64,000 nt of DNA from an uncultured cyanobacterium (GCA_903848645.1 CAINGU010000032.1:1-64000), one strand, 5' to 3'. Positions 27,124 to 36,053 are shown, numbered from the stretch's first letter. The notes: generated by a model not told the origin, from the letters alone. Program-made: numbers and translations.

Positions 27124-28173
27124 ATGGCAACTAAAGTGCAGAGCTTCATGAGTAGCCCACCCGTACCAGTAGATTTTCCAGTTACTTACCTAGAAGGCGC
27201 GGCAATCTTGCAAGTGCCAGTTAGGTTAACCGTGCTTGAGGCCGTCAGTTTTAAGCAAACTTGCCAAAACTTAATTCAAGCAGATTCACCACCAAAGCAA
27301 ATTTTCATTGATTTCCAAAATACTACTTTTATGGATAGTAGTGGTTTAGGTTCTCTAGTTGGTAACTTTAAAAATTCTCAAGAAAAGGGCATCAAGGTGA
27401 CACTGCGTTACGTCACCCCCCAAGTCATGGCAGTTTTAAATCTGACGGGACTAGATCAGGTGTTTCCCATTGAGTCTCTTCAACAGCTACCACCAATAAA
27501 CACGGATAAAACTACAGATCCAGGCAAAAATAATTCTCGAAAACCAGAACCACTCCCGCAAACTCATCCTTCTGTGGCCTCTTGGATGAAACGGGTCATT
27601 GATATTGTGGGATCATTAGTCGGATTAGTAATTACATTTATTTTGTTAATTCCCATCGCTATCTCCATTCAAATTGACGATCCTGGTCCGATTTTCTTTA
27701 AGCAAACCCGTTGTGGTTGGATGGGTAAGCGTTTTGCTATTTGGAAATTTCGATCTATGTGTGTAGATGCCGAAGCTAGAAAATCCCAAATCAAAAACCA
27801 AGTGGAAGGTGCTTTCTTTAAAAATGATAATGACCCCAGAATTACCAAAGTAGGCAACTTCTTACGTCGAACAAGCCTCGATGAACTACCTCAATTTTGG
27901 AACGTTCTCAAAGGTGAAATGAGTTTAGTCGGGACTCGTCCACCTACACCTGATGAAGTAGAACGCTACGAAGTTCCAGAATGGCAACGTTTAGACGTTA
28001 AACCTGGTATGACTGGTGAATGGCAAGTTAACGGACGTTCTAAAGTTCGCAGCTTTGAAGATGTGATTCGTTTAGACTTAAAGTATCAGGAGAATTGGAG
28101 CTTAGTTTACGATTTAAAGTTAATTTTCAAAACTGTAACCATTTTGTTTCATAAAAATAGTGGGGCTGTTTAG
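27124..28173 (+). CDS. STAS domain fused to bacterial sugar transferase
   Basis: A 349-aa fusion. Residues about 15-120 form a STAS (anti-sigma antagonist) domain with the phospho-acceptor loop MDSSGLGSL. After a linker and one membrane segment (about 157-182) comes a polyprenyl-phosphate sugar-1-phosphate transferase domain (about 152-349), with FFKQTRCGWMGKRFAIWKF and RTSLDELPQFWNVLKGEMS. The transferase would start exopolysaccharide or glycan assembly on a lipid carrier. The STAS part suggests control by phosphorylation or partner binding. A terminator follows at 28233. Confidence 0.9.
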   Translation: MATKVQSFMSSPPVPVDFPVTYLEGAAILQVPVRLTVLEAVSFKQTCQNLIQADSPPKQIFIDFQNTTFMDSSGLGSLVGNFKNSQEKGIKVTLRYVTPQVMAVLNLTGLDQVFPIESLQQLPPINTDKTTDPGKNNSRKPEPLPQTHPSVASWMKRVIDIVGSLVGLVITFILLIPIAISIQIDDPGPIFFKQTRCGWMGKRFAIWKFRSMCVDAEARKSQIKNQVEGAFFKNDNDPRITKVGNFLRRTSLDELPQFWNVLKGEMSLVGTRPPTPDEVERYEVPEWQRLDVKPGMTGEWQVNGRSKVRSFEDVIRLDLKYQENWSLVYDLKLIFKTVTILFHKNSGAV

Positions 28174-28232
28174 TTAATTTTTCGGTCATAGGAATACTCA
28201 GTAAGCAGCACTAAAATTTACTTATTTAATTT

Positions 28233-28262
28233 ACCCAAGCTTCCTTTTAGCTTGGGTTTATT
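28233..28262 (+). terminator. Rho-independent terminator
   Basis: The perfect 8-bp stem ACCCAAGC (28233-28240) / GCTTGGGT (28250-28257) is followed by TTATTT. It lies 60 bp after the STAS-sugar transferase stop. Confidence 0.8.
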
Positions 28263-28403
28263 TGCGGCTAAAATTAGTGGTTTTGGATACTCCCCGAAAG
28301 ACACAGGATTATTGGTGAAATCAATACCTTAGAGGATGTTTTAAAAGTCTAAGCCTTATCCCAACGACAATTTTTAACTCTCACCTACTTAAGCCGGGGA
28401 TTG

Positions 28404-29942
28404 TCAATCATCTTCATCAGGTTCTAAATCTTCTTCTGTCAATTCCTGATGAGGTACAGCAGCAATAATTGCATCTATGACTTTACCTACTGGTAATATC
28501 TCAATACCAATTTCAGGGAATTTTGTCCCTTTAGGAACTATAGCTCTTTTAAATCCCAGTTTCGCGGCTTCTTTTAATCGTAGTTCCATTTGGGAAACTG
28601 ATCGCACTTGTCCCCCTAACCCTACTTCTCCAATTAAGACTGTACCAGGATCAACTATCCGATCTCGGAAACTGGCAACTATGGCCACGGCAATTCCTAA
28701 ATCTACCGCTGGTTCTTCTACATTTAATCCCCCCGCAGAAGCAACGTAGGAATCTAATTTGGACATAGGTATCCCCACTCGCTTTTCTAATACGGCGAGA
28801 ATCTGCACTAAGCGATTATAATCTATGCCTGTACCAGCCCGACGGGGGGATGGATAACTGGTAGGACTAACTAAAGCCTGTAATTCCACAACAATGGGAC
28901 GAGTCCCTTCACAAGCCACAACAATGGCTGTACCCGGAGCAGGATCATCACGATTACCTAAAAACAGTTCGGAAGGATTATCAACTTCTTTTAATCCTTG
29001 GGACACCATTTCAAATATACCAATTTCGTGGGTTGCTCCGAAACGGTTTTTTACAGTTCTTAATAATCTGTGAGAAGCAAAGCGATCGCCTTCAAAATAT
29101 AATACAGTATCAACTAAATGTTCTAATACTTTGGGTCCTGCGATCGCGCCTTCTTTAGTAACGTGTCCGACAATTAACATAGTAATATCTTCGTGTTTGG
29201 CCACTTTCATCAAAGCTGCGGTACATTCCCGAACTTGAGCAACTGAACCCGGTGCTGATGTTAAGGCTGGAAAAAACACTGTTTGGATACTATCTATTAC
29301 CGCCACGTTAGGTTTCAGAGAGTCTATTTCCCGGAGAATTTCCTCTAAATCAGTTTCTGGCAAAACATACAAATCTGCGCCTATACTGTCAGGATCTATG
29401 GGTTTTTCAGGATCTTTTGTTGTTCCTTCGCCATCTTTGCTTTTATTCTCTTCTGTGACGACAGTAGGGGTTTTTGACATTCCCAACCGAGAAGCACGTA
29501 ATTTTACCTGTTGTCCAGATTCTTCCCCAGTTACATAGAGAATCCGATATTTTTGCGCCAGTTGGTTAGATACTTGCAGTAATAGAGTAGATTTACCAAT
29601 ACCAGGATCGCCACCAATTAGCACCATCGAACCGGGAACTATGCCACCACCTAAAACTCGATCTAATTCGCCATAACCCGATTCCCAACGAGCAATTTGG
29701 CGATCGCTAATTTGATCAAAAGTTAAAGCGGATCTGGCTTTAGCTGGTTTATTATGAGACTTACTATGACCCCCAGCCTGCCAATTTCCCACCCCAGACC
29801 GGCTAGGTATATCCCCGATCAAAGCACTAATATTCTGCTCAACTAAAGAATCATAGGTGTCACAATTTGAACATTTTCCGAACCATTGGGAGAATTCCGC
29901 TGCACAACTACTACAGATATAAATGGTCTTTGGCTTGGCCAT
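28404..29942 (-). CDS. radA: DNA repair protein RadA
   Basis: A 512-aa RecA-like ATPase that promotes branch migration of recombination intermediates. The N-terminal zinc finger uses C10, C13, C24 and C27. Walker A is GGDPGIGKST, the RadA-specific KNRFG motif follows, and the C-terminal Lon-protease-like domain is present. A variable acidic and basic insertion (near residues 155-180) lengthens it compared with E. coli RadA, and the C-terminal tail is acidic. It is divergent from rpaB. There is no sign of an operon. Confidence 0.95.
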   Translation of the reverse strand: MAKPKTIYICSSCAAEFSQWFGKCSNCDTYDSLVEQNISALIGDIPSRSGVGNWQAGGHSKSHNKPAKARSALTFDQISDRQIARWESGYGELDRVLGGGIVPGSMVLIGGDPGIGKSTLLLQVSNQLAQKYRILYVTGEESGQQVKLRASRLGMSKTPTVVTEENKSKDGEGTTKDPEKPIDPDSIGADLYVLPETDLEEILREIDSLKPNVAVIDSIQTVFFPALTSAPGSVAQVRECTAALMKVAKHEDITMLIVGHVTKEGAIAGPKVLEHLVDTVLYFEGDRFASHRLLRTVKNRFGATHEIGIFEMVSQGLKEVDNPSELFLGNRDDPAPGTAIVVACEGTRPIVVELQALVSPTSYPSPRRAGTGIDYNRLVQILAVLEKRVGIPMSKLDSYVASAGGLNVEEPAVDLGIAVAIVASFRDRIVDPGTVLIGEVGLGGQVRSVSQMELRLKEAAKLGFKRAIVPKGTKFPEIGIEILPVGKVIDAIIAAVPHQELTEEDLEPDEDD

Positions 29943-30104
29943 GCTTAAATTTTAGTTAATAATCTTAATTTTTTCTTAATTTTTGGAAAAAACGCAAATT
30001 TAATAATAGTAATAGTTGGAAGCTCTTTCCAAATCAATTAAGAGCAATGATATCTTAATATTATGATATTAAAAATTAATCATGAAAAATTTTAGTTAAG
30101 GAGC

Positions 30105-30128
30105 ATGACAAAACTTGGAAAGTCATAA
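30105..30128 (+). other. Seven-codon frame overlapping the rpaB start
   Basis: ATG 30105 to TAA 30128 encodes MTKLGKS in a different frame from rpaB and overlaps its TTG start. The AAGGAG upstream is too close (1 nt) for an ideal start here, so translation is uncertain. It could couple or dampen rpaB translation. Confidence 0.25.
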
Positions 30129-30843
30129 AGAAAAAATCCTGGTAGTAGACGACGAAGCCAGCATTCGGCGGATTTTGGAAACACGCCTTTCCATGATTGG
30201 CTACGATGTGGTGACAGCGGGAGATGGTGAGGAAGCTTTAGAAATATTTCGCAAAGCTGAACCAGACCTGGTAGTTTTAGATGTAATGATGCCAAAACTA
30301 GATGGTTATGGCGTTTGTCAAGAATTACGCAAAGAATCGGATGTCCCCATTATTATGCTCACAGCTTTGGGAGATGTGGCAGATCGCATCACCGGGTTAG
30401 AATTGGGCGCTGATGATTATGTCGTTAAACCATTCTCACCCAAAGAACTAGAAGCACGGATTCGCTCAGTATTGCGACGGGTAGATAAAACAGGTGCAAA
30501 TGGTATTCCTAGTTCTGGAGTGATTCATGTCAGCACCATTAAAATTGATACAAATAAGCGTCAAGTTTATAAAGGTGATGAGCGGATTCGCTTAACGGGT
30601 ATGGAATTTAGCTTATTAGAATTATTAGTCAGTCGTTCTGGTGAAGCTTTTTCCCGTTCGGAAATTTTGCAGGAAGTATGGGGATATACTCCCGAACGCC
30701 ATGTAGATACTCGCGTTGTAGATGTACATATCTCTCGTTTACGGGCAAAATTAGAAGATGATCCCAGCAACCCAGAACTAATTCTCACCGCGAGAGGTAC
30801 TGGTTATCTTTTTCAACGCATATTGGAAGCAGGGGAAGAGTAA
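30115..30843 (+). CDS. rpaB: OmpR-type response regulator RpaB
   Basis: A 242-aa two-component regulator, essential in cyanobacteria, that represses high-light genes and influences phycobilisome coupling. The receiver domain has the acidic pair at D12/D13 and phospho-acceptor D56 (VVLDVMMP). The winged-helix DNA-binding domain is at about 140-236 (VWGYTPERHVDTRVVDVHI). The sequence is almost the RpaB/Ycf27 consensus. The start is a TTG at 30115: AAGGAG sits at 30098-30103, and the ATG at 30105 opens only a 7-codon frame. GGGAGCA heptamers begin right after the stop. Confidence 0.93.
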   Translation: MESHKEKILVVDDEASIRRILETRLSMIGYDVVTAGDGEEALEIFRKAEPDLVVLDVMMPKLDGYGVCQELRKESDVPIIMLTALGDVADRITGLELGADDYVVKPFSPKELEARIRSVLRRVDKTGANGIPSSGVIHVSTIKIDTNKRQVYKGDERIRLTGMEFSLLELLVSRSGEAFSRSEILQEVWGYTPERHVDTRVVDVHISRLRAKLEDDPSNPELILTARGTGYLFQRILEAGEE

Positions 30844-30848
30844 GAGGC

Positions 30849-30888
30849 AGGGAGCAGGGGGCAGGGAGCAGGGAGCAGGGAGCAGGGG
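30849..30888 (+). repeat. GGGAGCA/GGGGGCA heptamer tandem repeat after rpaB
   Basis: Short tandem heptamers (STRR type) start six bases after the rpaB stop. They are followed by ACGGACA heptamers (about 30909-30932) before the next gene. Spaced GGG runs could form a G-quadruplex in the transcript. Confidence 0.85.
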
Positions 30889-30933
30889 AAGAAAGAATTT
30901 TCCCAAGGACAACGGACAACGGACAACGGACAA

Positions 30934-31575
30934 ATGACCAAATCAGATCCTAATCGAGTTTTACGGCGTTTACCCTTGGTTGTTGGGGGTTTAGGTGCTG
31001 TGCTTTTGTTAATGAATCGGTTGTTAACGCCGGAACTGACAAACTCCCAAGCACGAGGAGATGTGCTGGGGGTAATTTTGAGTGCGGTATTAATTTTAAC
31101 TGGTTTAATTTGGCAACAGGTACAGCCGCGCACACCTGAGACAGTAGAACTAATTGGGGAAGAGGGGTTTTTTTTAGCAGCAGATTTACCAGAATCCGTG
31201 AAAATAGAATTAGCCTGGGCAACGCGGTTATTATTAACAAATACAGTCACGCGATCGCTCATAGTCTACTATCAAGATAAAGTTCTGTTACGTCGCGGTA
31301 TTCTGGCTGCTAAATCGGAAGTAGTACCAGGAATAATCTTAAAAAAAGTATTAGAAACACAAAAGCCAATTTATTTAGTGGCTTTGTATGTGTATCCTGG
31401 TAAAATCGAATTTGATTATTTGCCAGAAAATACCCAAGGTGTAATTTGTCAGCCTATTGGTAATCAAGGGGTTTTAATTTTAGCTGCAAATGCTCCCCGC
31501 AGTTACACTAAACAAGATGAAAATTGGATTGCGGGAATTGCGGATAAAATGGCTGTTACTCTTGGTAATGGGTGA
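30934..31575 (+). CDS. CCB2/CCB4-type cofactor assembly of complex C subunit B
   Basis: A 213-aa membrane protein of the family that, in plastids, helps attach the c' heme to cytochrome b6 of the b6f complex. Two N-terminal membrane segments (about 12-28 and 44-62) are followed by a soluble domain with the family's EGFFLAADLPESVKIELAWA stretch (about 75-94). It follows rpaB on the same strand with 90 bp of short repeats between them, so co-transcription is possible. The heme-attachment role is inferred from the plant and algal homologues. Confidence 0.8.
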   Translation: MTKSDPNRVLRRLPLVVGGLGAVLLLMNRLLTPELTNSQARGDVLGVILSAVLILTGLIWQQVQPRTPETVELIGEEGFFLAADLPESVKIELAWATRLLLTNTVTRSLIVYYQDKVLLRRGILAAKSEVVPGIILKKVLETQKPIYLVALYVYPGKIEFDYLPENTQGVICQPIGNQGVLILAANAPRSYTKQDENWIAGIADKMAVTLGNG

Positions 31576-31601
31576 TTTTGTTTTTCTTTCTGACTCCTGA
31601 C

Positions 31602-31624
31602 TGGGCGCAGGCCCTGCGCCCCTA
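31602..31624. repeat. GGGCGCAG palindromic repeat, copy 1
   Basis: GGGCGCAGGCCCTGCGCCCC is a near-perfect hairpin between the CCB-type gene and the DUF456 gene. Related copies occur at 45448-45466 and 61829-61850, always ending in CCCCTAC or a close variant. Confidence 0.65.
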
Positions 31625-31636
31625 CTGACAAGAATT

Positions 31637-32155
31637 ATGCAAATTATTTATTTACTTTTAGTGGCTGTCATGTTGGTAGGGATTATTGGTGCGGTAGTTC
31701 CAGCCATACCTGGGAGCAGTTTAATTTTAATATCTATCATTATCTGGGGAATTGTCAGTCATTCTTTTGCAGCTATCAAAATTCCCTTGATTGTCACCAT
31801 TATTGTTTTAGTTTTGAGTATGGGTGTTGATTTCCTCGCTGGTTACATTGGAGCAAAACAAGCTGGTGCTAGTAAGTGGGGACAAATTGGCGCGTTTGTG
31901 GGTTTATTACTGGGATTCTTTGGATTATTACCTGCTTTACCCTTTGGTGGACCATTGTTAGGAATTCTATTTGGACCACTGTTAGGAGCAATTGTGGGTG
32001 AGTTTCTTTACCAACGGCAATTATGGCCTGCGGTGAAAGCTGGGATAGGAATTACGGTGGGAACGGTTGTGGGGAATTTAATTCAAGGTGTCTTAGCTAT
32101 CAGCGCGGTTGTCGTATTTTTATTCACGACTTGGCCACAGGTATATGGGGGTTAA
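31637..32155 (+). CDS. DUF456 family membrane protein
   Basis: A 172-aa integral membrane protein with about five hydrophobic segments and Gly-rich motifs typical of DUF456, namely VPAIPGSSLILISIIIWG (about 22-39) and FGLLPALPFGGPLLGILFGP. Its function is unknown across the family. It follows the CCB-type gene on the same strand, and a GGGCGCAG palindrome lies in the 61-bp gap. The start ATG 31637 begins directly at the first membrane segment. Confidence 0.8.
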   Translation: MQIIYLLLVAVMLVGIIGAVVPAIPGSSLILISIIIWGIVSHSFAAIKIPLIVTIIVLVLSMGVDFLAGYIGAKQAGASKWGQIGAFVGLLLGFFGLLPALPFGGPLLGILFGPLLGAIVGEFLYQRQLWPAVKAGIGITVGTVVGNLIQGVLAISAVVVFLFTTWPQVYGG

Positions 32156-32218
32156 TCATCAAAGTTTTTATATCAATCAAAAATAAAGCTATTAAATAAA
32201 ATCAAATTACCCAATCTT

Positions 32219-32242
32219 ATGAAAAGGGATCTTCCTTTTCAT
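32219..32242. terminator. Hairpin between convergent DUF456 and nblB genes
   Basis: A perfect 9-bp stem ATGAAAAGG (32219-32227) / CCTTTTCAT (32234-32242) has a 6-nt loop. There is no T-run on either strand. An inverse copy of the GCGGGC hairpin follows at 32252-32268. Both lie between convergent genes. Confidence 0.45.
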
Positions 32243-32283
32243 GGATGATTAGCGGGCAGGATGCCCGCACCACAAAAAAGAAA

Positions 32284-32946
32284 TTAAACTAATTGCAAAC
32301 CAGATTTTGCTTCTTTGGCGATCGCTTCGACTTCATCATTCACCAAATTTGCTAAAATAGATTTAGCTTCATCATTACCTAATCGGGTCAAAGCTTGCAC
32401 AACTCTATAACGCACTTGCCAATCTTCATTAGTGCTGTATGGAACTAGGAGAGGAACTGCTTTTGGATCTCCCAACTCACCAAAGGAACTAATGGCCGCA
32501 GTTTGAATTAAGCCATTATCTGAAGCCAGTGCTTGTGTCAGCAATTCAAAGGCTCGCGGATCTCCTAATTCTCCCAACGTCGCAATAATGCTAAACTGTA
32601 CCAACCATTCTGGTGTTTCTTGGTAAAGCTGTTCTAAATCTTCAAAAGCATCATGTAATTTTAGCGCACCTAAACAGTCTGCGGCGGCTGCTTGGACATC
32701 TGGTTCAGGATCATTAAGTAAACCCCGTAATACCTTCAAGGATAATGGTAAATCCTGTGTTCCCAGGGTATCCATTTGACTTACCGCAGAGTAACGCACA
32801 CGCGCACTGCTATCACCAATGGCAATTTGTACTAATTCTAAACCAATTTGCGGTTCTAGTTCTCGAATTTGATTGACTGCACGCAAGCGATCGCCCAAAT
32901 TTTCAGAATACAGTAATTCTTTTATACTATCAGCAGACACACTCAT
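32284..32946 (-). CDS. nblB: HEAT-repeat phycobilisome degradation protein NblB
   Basis: A 220-aa protein made of HEAT-like repeats (PEPDVQAAAADCLGAL, then FSIIATLGELGDPRAFELL and RYRVVQALTRLGNDEA). Length and sequence fit cyanobacterial NblB, a phycocyanobilin-lyase-related protein needed for phycobilisome breakdown during nutrient stress. Other HEAT proteins of the CpcE/PecE type exist, so orthology is strong but not certain. It lies in the same block as rpaB and rpaA, two regulators linked to phycobilisomes. TAATTGG heptamers separate it from the CBS gene upstream. Confidence 0.82.
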   Translation of the reverse strand: MSVSADSIKELLYSENLGDRLRAVNQIRELEPQIGLELVQIAIGDSSARVRYSAVSQMDTLGTQDLPLSLKVLRGLLNDPEPDVQAAAADCLGALKLHDAFEDLEQLYQETPEWLVQFSIIATLGELGDPRAFELLTQALASDNGLIQTAAISSFGELGDPKAVPLLVPYSTNEDWQVRYRVVQALTRLGNDEAKSILANLVNDEVEAIAKEAKSGLQLV

Positions 32947-33031
32947 TTAATTATCCTAAATTTTGAAAATGGTAATAGGTAATTGGTAATTGGTAATTGG
33001 TTCCCAGTTCCTAGTCCCCAGTCCCTAATAC

Positions 33032-33490
33032 CTACTCAGCGGCCATAGCGCGAATAATATCACCACGAGTTAGAATACCAATTACCTTACCCGCATTGTC
33101 AAGGACTGGGAGACGGTGAACTTTGTGATCTTGTATTAATTTTGCTGCTTCTCTTAATGGTTTGCTGGGAGAAATACTCAGGGGATTTTTACTCATAACT
33201 TCCCCTACGGTTTGCCCTAAAGCCTTATGTAAATCCCGTTCATAAGCACCAGGATTTTGTAAATAAATTACACTATCCAAAATCATAATATATGCAGGTG
33301 GCGTTACACCAGTTTCTTGCCACATCAAATCTGTTTCTGAGATGATTCCCACTAATTTATCTGCGTTATCAATTACAGGTAAACCGCTAATGCGTTTTTC
33401 CGCTAAAATCTGGATAGCTTCTTTTAAAGGAGTTTCAGGACGGACGAGGATCGGATCACGACTCATCACGTCAGCAACGGTTTTAGACAT
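33032..33490 (-). CDS. Tandem CBS-domain protein
   Basis: A 152-aa protein consisting of two CBS domains (about 1-65 and 90-150), each with the DVMSRDPILV / EVMSKNPLSI opening and a GLPVIDNADKLVGIIS or RLPVLDNAGKVIGILT strand pair. Such stand-alone pairs bind adenine nucleotides or related ligands and regulate partner proteins. The partner is not evident. It is upstream of nblB on the same strand with an 85-bp repeat-bearing gap, so the two might share a transcript. Confidence 0.88.
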   Translation of the reverse strand: MSKTVADVMSRDPILVRPETPLKEAIQILAEKRISGLPVIDNADKLVGIISETDLMWQETGVTPPAYIMILDSVIYLQNPGAYERDLHKALGQTVGEVMSKNPLSISPSKPLREAAKLIQDHKVHRLPVLDNAGKVIGILTRGDIIRAMAAE

Positions 33491-34021
33491 TTTTTTACTT
33501 ACACCTTTTATAAAAGTCTTTTTAACTATTGTAGAAAATTATTGGTAACAAATAAATACTGTTAATAGATTGTTACTTTTTATCTTTAAAAATGCCAGCA
33601 TTCAGCTAAGAGCAGAAATAGGAAACAAGAGGAAGTTTTCATTATCTTGAATTTATACCCAGGCAATTATTAATTCCTTATAAATAATAAAATTCTTGTG
33701 GTGCGGGCATCTTGCCCTCTACGGGTATACCTCACTCAGACGGAATCCGCGGTAAATGCAGATTGAGCGATATCCAAATATTAAAAATGCTAAGAAATAG
33801 GTTTTTGTTGAACTTAAAGAAGTTAAAATTGATCAATAAAAAGGCTTGGAGGGTAAACCAAGCCCCAACTTCACTCAGGGTAAAATATATAATCCATTTT
33901 ATAGATTATTGATCTAGTAAGAATCCTTCTCAAGAGAGAATTTTTCAAATCATAGTCACCACTCACCGTCCAGGGTAAAAGCCGCGCAATAATAAGGTTG
34001 CCATAAATTTTTATTTTTTTA
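33491..34021. other. Intergenic region with dispersed repeat and minus-strand terminator
   Basis: This 531-bp stretch has no credible gene. It holds copy 3 of the GCGGGC-type repeat (33703-33719, within about 33691-33735) and the terminator at 33838-33864. The remainder is AT-rich, and small open frames there lack ribosome sites or family features. Confidence 0.55.
33838..33864 (-). terminator. Rho-independent terminator, minus strand
   Basis: Read on the minus strand, a perfect 7-bp GGCTTGG / CCAAGCC stem (arms at 33858-33864 and 33843-33849) is followed by TTTTT. It is about 160 bp beyond the hetI stop and probably ends the YheT-hetI transcript. Confidence 0.7.
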
Positions 34022-34744
34022 TCAATATTCCCAACAATGTAAATTAATATTCCTCCCTGCAACTACAACCGCAGCCGCAAAATTATCTGCTGGTGTCAAT
34101 TCTCTTAAATTCCAATCTCCTGATACAAGTAATTGACTGGGTTGATTTGGTGTTAAAGATATTTCAATTTCTTCTAACTGTACTAAACCATCTCCTGTGG
34201 CTTTTAAATAAGCTTCTTTGCAAGTCCAATAACGAAAAAATATTTGTTGCTGTTCTTGGGGAGAAATGAGTCGCAGGTATTCATATTCTCTAGAAGAAAA
34301 AAACCGTTTTGCGAGACTTTCTAAATCCGACATAGTGCGAATATATTCTAAATCTACACCAATTTGATTTTGATAACTTACCCCACACAAAGCCAAATCT
34401 TGGGAGTGAGATAAATTAAATAATAATCCTTTGTCAGCAAACTTAGCCGCTAATAAAGGCTTACCACGGGGCTGATATGCAAATTCTACTTGTTTGGGAT
34501 TAATCCCCAAATACTGCCCTAAAATTGCGCGGAGAGTGCCACGTCCAGCAATAAATCTTTGCCGATGTTCAGGAAAATAAAACCTTTGGGCGCGAGCAAT
34601 TTCATCACTAGATAAAGTTTCTTGAAAAGATTGTAATTGTGATTCTGACTGATTTAAATTAATCCGCCAGATATGCACATCATCATCTGATAAAATTAAG
34701 TTTTTGGGTGCAGATAGCCAATTAGAATTAAACACAGTTGCCAA
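34022..34744 (-). CDS. hetI: 4'-phosphopantetheinyl transferase, HetI-type
   Basis: A 240-aa Sfp-type enzyme that transfers phosphopantetheine from CoA to carrier proteins of fatty-acid and polyketide synthases. In heterocystous strains HetI-type enzymes serve heterocyst glycolipid synthesis. The Mg- and CoA-binding motifs are GVDLE (129-133) and WTCKEAYLK (173-181). The ending CWEY and the FYFPEHRQRFI segment match cyanobacterial HetI. It is encoded 3 bp after the YheT-type hydrolase gene and probably co-transcribed with it. The hetN/hglD neighbours known from Anabaena are not here. Confidence 0.85.
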   Translation of the reverse strand: MATVFNSNWLSAPKNLILSDDDVHIWRINLNQSESQLQSFQETLSSDEIARAQRFYFPEHRQRFIAGRGTLRAILGQYLGINPKQVEFAYQPRGKPLLAAKFADKGLLFNLSHSQDLALCGVSYQNQIGVDLEYIRTMSDLESLAKRFFSSREYEYLRLISPQEQQQIFFRYWTCKEAYLKATGDGLVQLEEIEISLTPNQPSQLLVSGDWNLRELTPADNFAAAVVVAGRNINLHCWEY

Positions 34745-34747
34745 TAA

Positions 34748-35821
34748 TTAAACTTTACTTTCTTGCATAGAACCATTTTCAATTTTCTGGCTACGGCTTG
34801 TTTCTATCCATTCTAAAACACGATTCCAAGCCCACCATTGATCAGGATCTTCATATTGATTTTGACATTTTTTGCTACTCACATAACCAACATGGCCACC
34901 GTAGCGAGTCAGTAATAAATCTATGTCAGGGTTTTTCGTAGCAGCGGCTTGTAAATCAGGAATAATGGCAGGATCAAATAAGGGGTCATCAGCAGCATAT
35001 AATATTAAGGTGGGCTTAGATAGTTTAGGTAACAATTCTAACCCACTGCTGGCTTGATAATAATCGGCAACGGTGGCAAAACCCAAACGTTCAATCACCA
35101 GTTCTTCATCAAATCCCCAAATGCTATTAGCCCTGTCAATAGCTTCTGGCTGAATAGATTCAGGATAAGCAGCATGGATTTTCCAAGCTAGTTTTTTCAA
35201 TTCCTTGGCAATGCGAGATTCAATATATTTACCGAAGGGATGCGTAACTAAATAAGTCAATGAACGCAATGAATCTAAACTCGGACAAATCACCGCCCCA
35301 CCAGCAATATCAATGTCTTTGGGTGCTAAATCTGCTGCGGCTTTCACTCCCCATAACGCCAACTGTCCCCCTAAAGAATAGCCCGTAAACCAAAATGGTG
35401 ACGGACAACCCATTTTTGCCGCAGTTTCGGCTATTCTGACAAAATCTTCCCCTTCATACAAACCATCAGAAGTCAATGTTGGCGATAATTCTGCGGTTTT
35501 ACCATGGGCCCGCCAATCAAATAACACCACAGCATAGCCTTGGGCGTAAGCCTTGCGTCCCAAAATTCTTAAAAACCATTGTTGGTCTAATTCTCCAGTA
35601 ATACCATAAGTGCCAACAATGGTACTATGGGCATTGGGGGGAATAGCAACCTGACCAAAGATTGGCACACCTTGACCACCAGTGAAGATGACTTCGTGAT
35701 ATTTTGGTTCTGGGTGAGTAATTTTACTCTCCCAATCACGATTAGCCCATAAAGCTGTATAAGTCGTCATGGTCACGCCATTTTGCAAAAAATAGGGCGG
35801 TAGATACTCGTATTTATACAT
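34748..35821 (-). CDS. YheT-family alpha/beta hydrolase
   Basis: A 357-aa alpha/beta hydrolase of the YheT/EMB8 type. The nucleophile elbow is GYSLGG (Ser149). The acid is likely the Asp in AADDPLFDPA, and the His lies in the GGHVGYV segment, all in the usual order. It would hydrolyse an ester or short lipid; the substrate is unknown. There is no signal peptide. Another possible start is the in-frame ATG at residue 18. It precedes hetI by 3 bp, suggesting a two-gene operon, and is divergent from rpaA. Confidence 0.85.
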   Translation of the reverse strand: MYKYEYLPPYFLQNGVTMTTYTALWANRDWESKITHPEPKYHEVIFTGGQGVPIFGQVAIPPNAHSTIVGTYGITGELDQQWFLRILGRKAYAQGYAVVLFDWRAHGKTAELSPTLTSDGLYEGEDFVRIAETAAKMGCPSPFWFTGYSLGGQLALWGVKAAADLAPKDIDIAGGAVICPSLDSLRSLTYLVTHPFGKYIESRIAKELKKLAWKIHAAYPESIQPEAIDRANSIWGFDEELVIERLGFATVADYYQASSGLELLPKLSKPTLILYAADDPLFDPAIIPDLQAAATKNPDIDLLLTRYGGHVGYVSSKKCQNQYEDPDQWWAWNRVLEWIETSRSQKIENGSMQESKV

Positions 35822-36038
35822 AAGAATAGGATAGTGAATTTTACAATCAATTAATTTTAATATTTATATTAGGTTTAACATATTTTTTATAATTGAGGTG
35901 GTAATCTTTTTATATATCAAGGAAAACAAACGTCTACAGTTTGCTTCATGATCTCAAAATCTCTCAACTTTTTCCCAGAATTAGCGTAGCGAAATTTTGG
36001 TAGTCGGGGGAGCGTCAATTATCCTTAAATAAAGTAGT

Positions 36039-36044
36039 TATAAT
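36039..36044 (+). promoter_or_regulatory. Possible -10 box for rpaA
   Basis: A TATAAT lies 9 bp before the rpaA ATG (36054), which would give a nearly leaderless transcript. No good -35 is visible, so the call is tentative. Confidence 0.3.
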
Positions 36045-36053
36045 TTTTTAAGA

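Noticed and set aside
30813-31262. 149-codon minus-strand frame over the CCB-type gene and the repeats
   Set aside because: Antisense to a real gene, and partly a translation of short tandem repeats.
33712-33912. 66-codon plus-strand frame
   Set aside because: It starts inside a dispersed repeat and runs through a terminator for the opposite strand; no family match.
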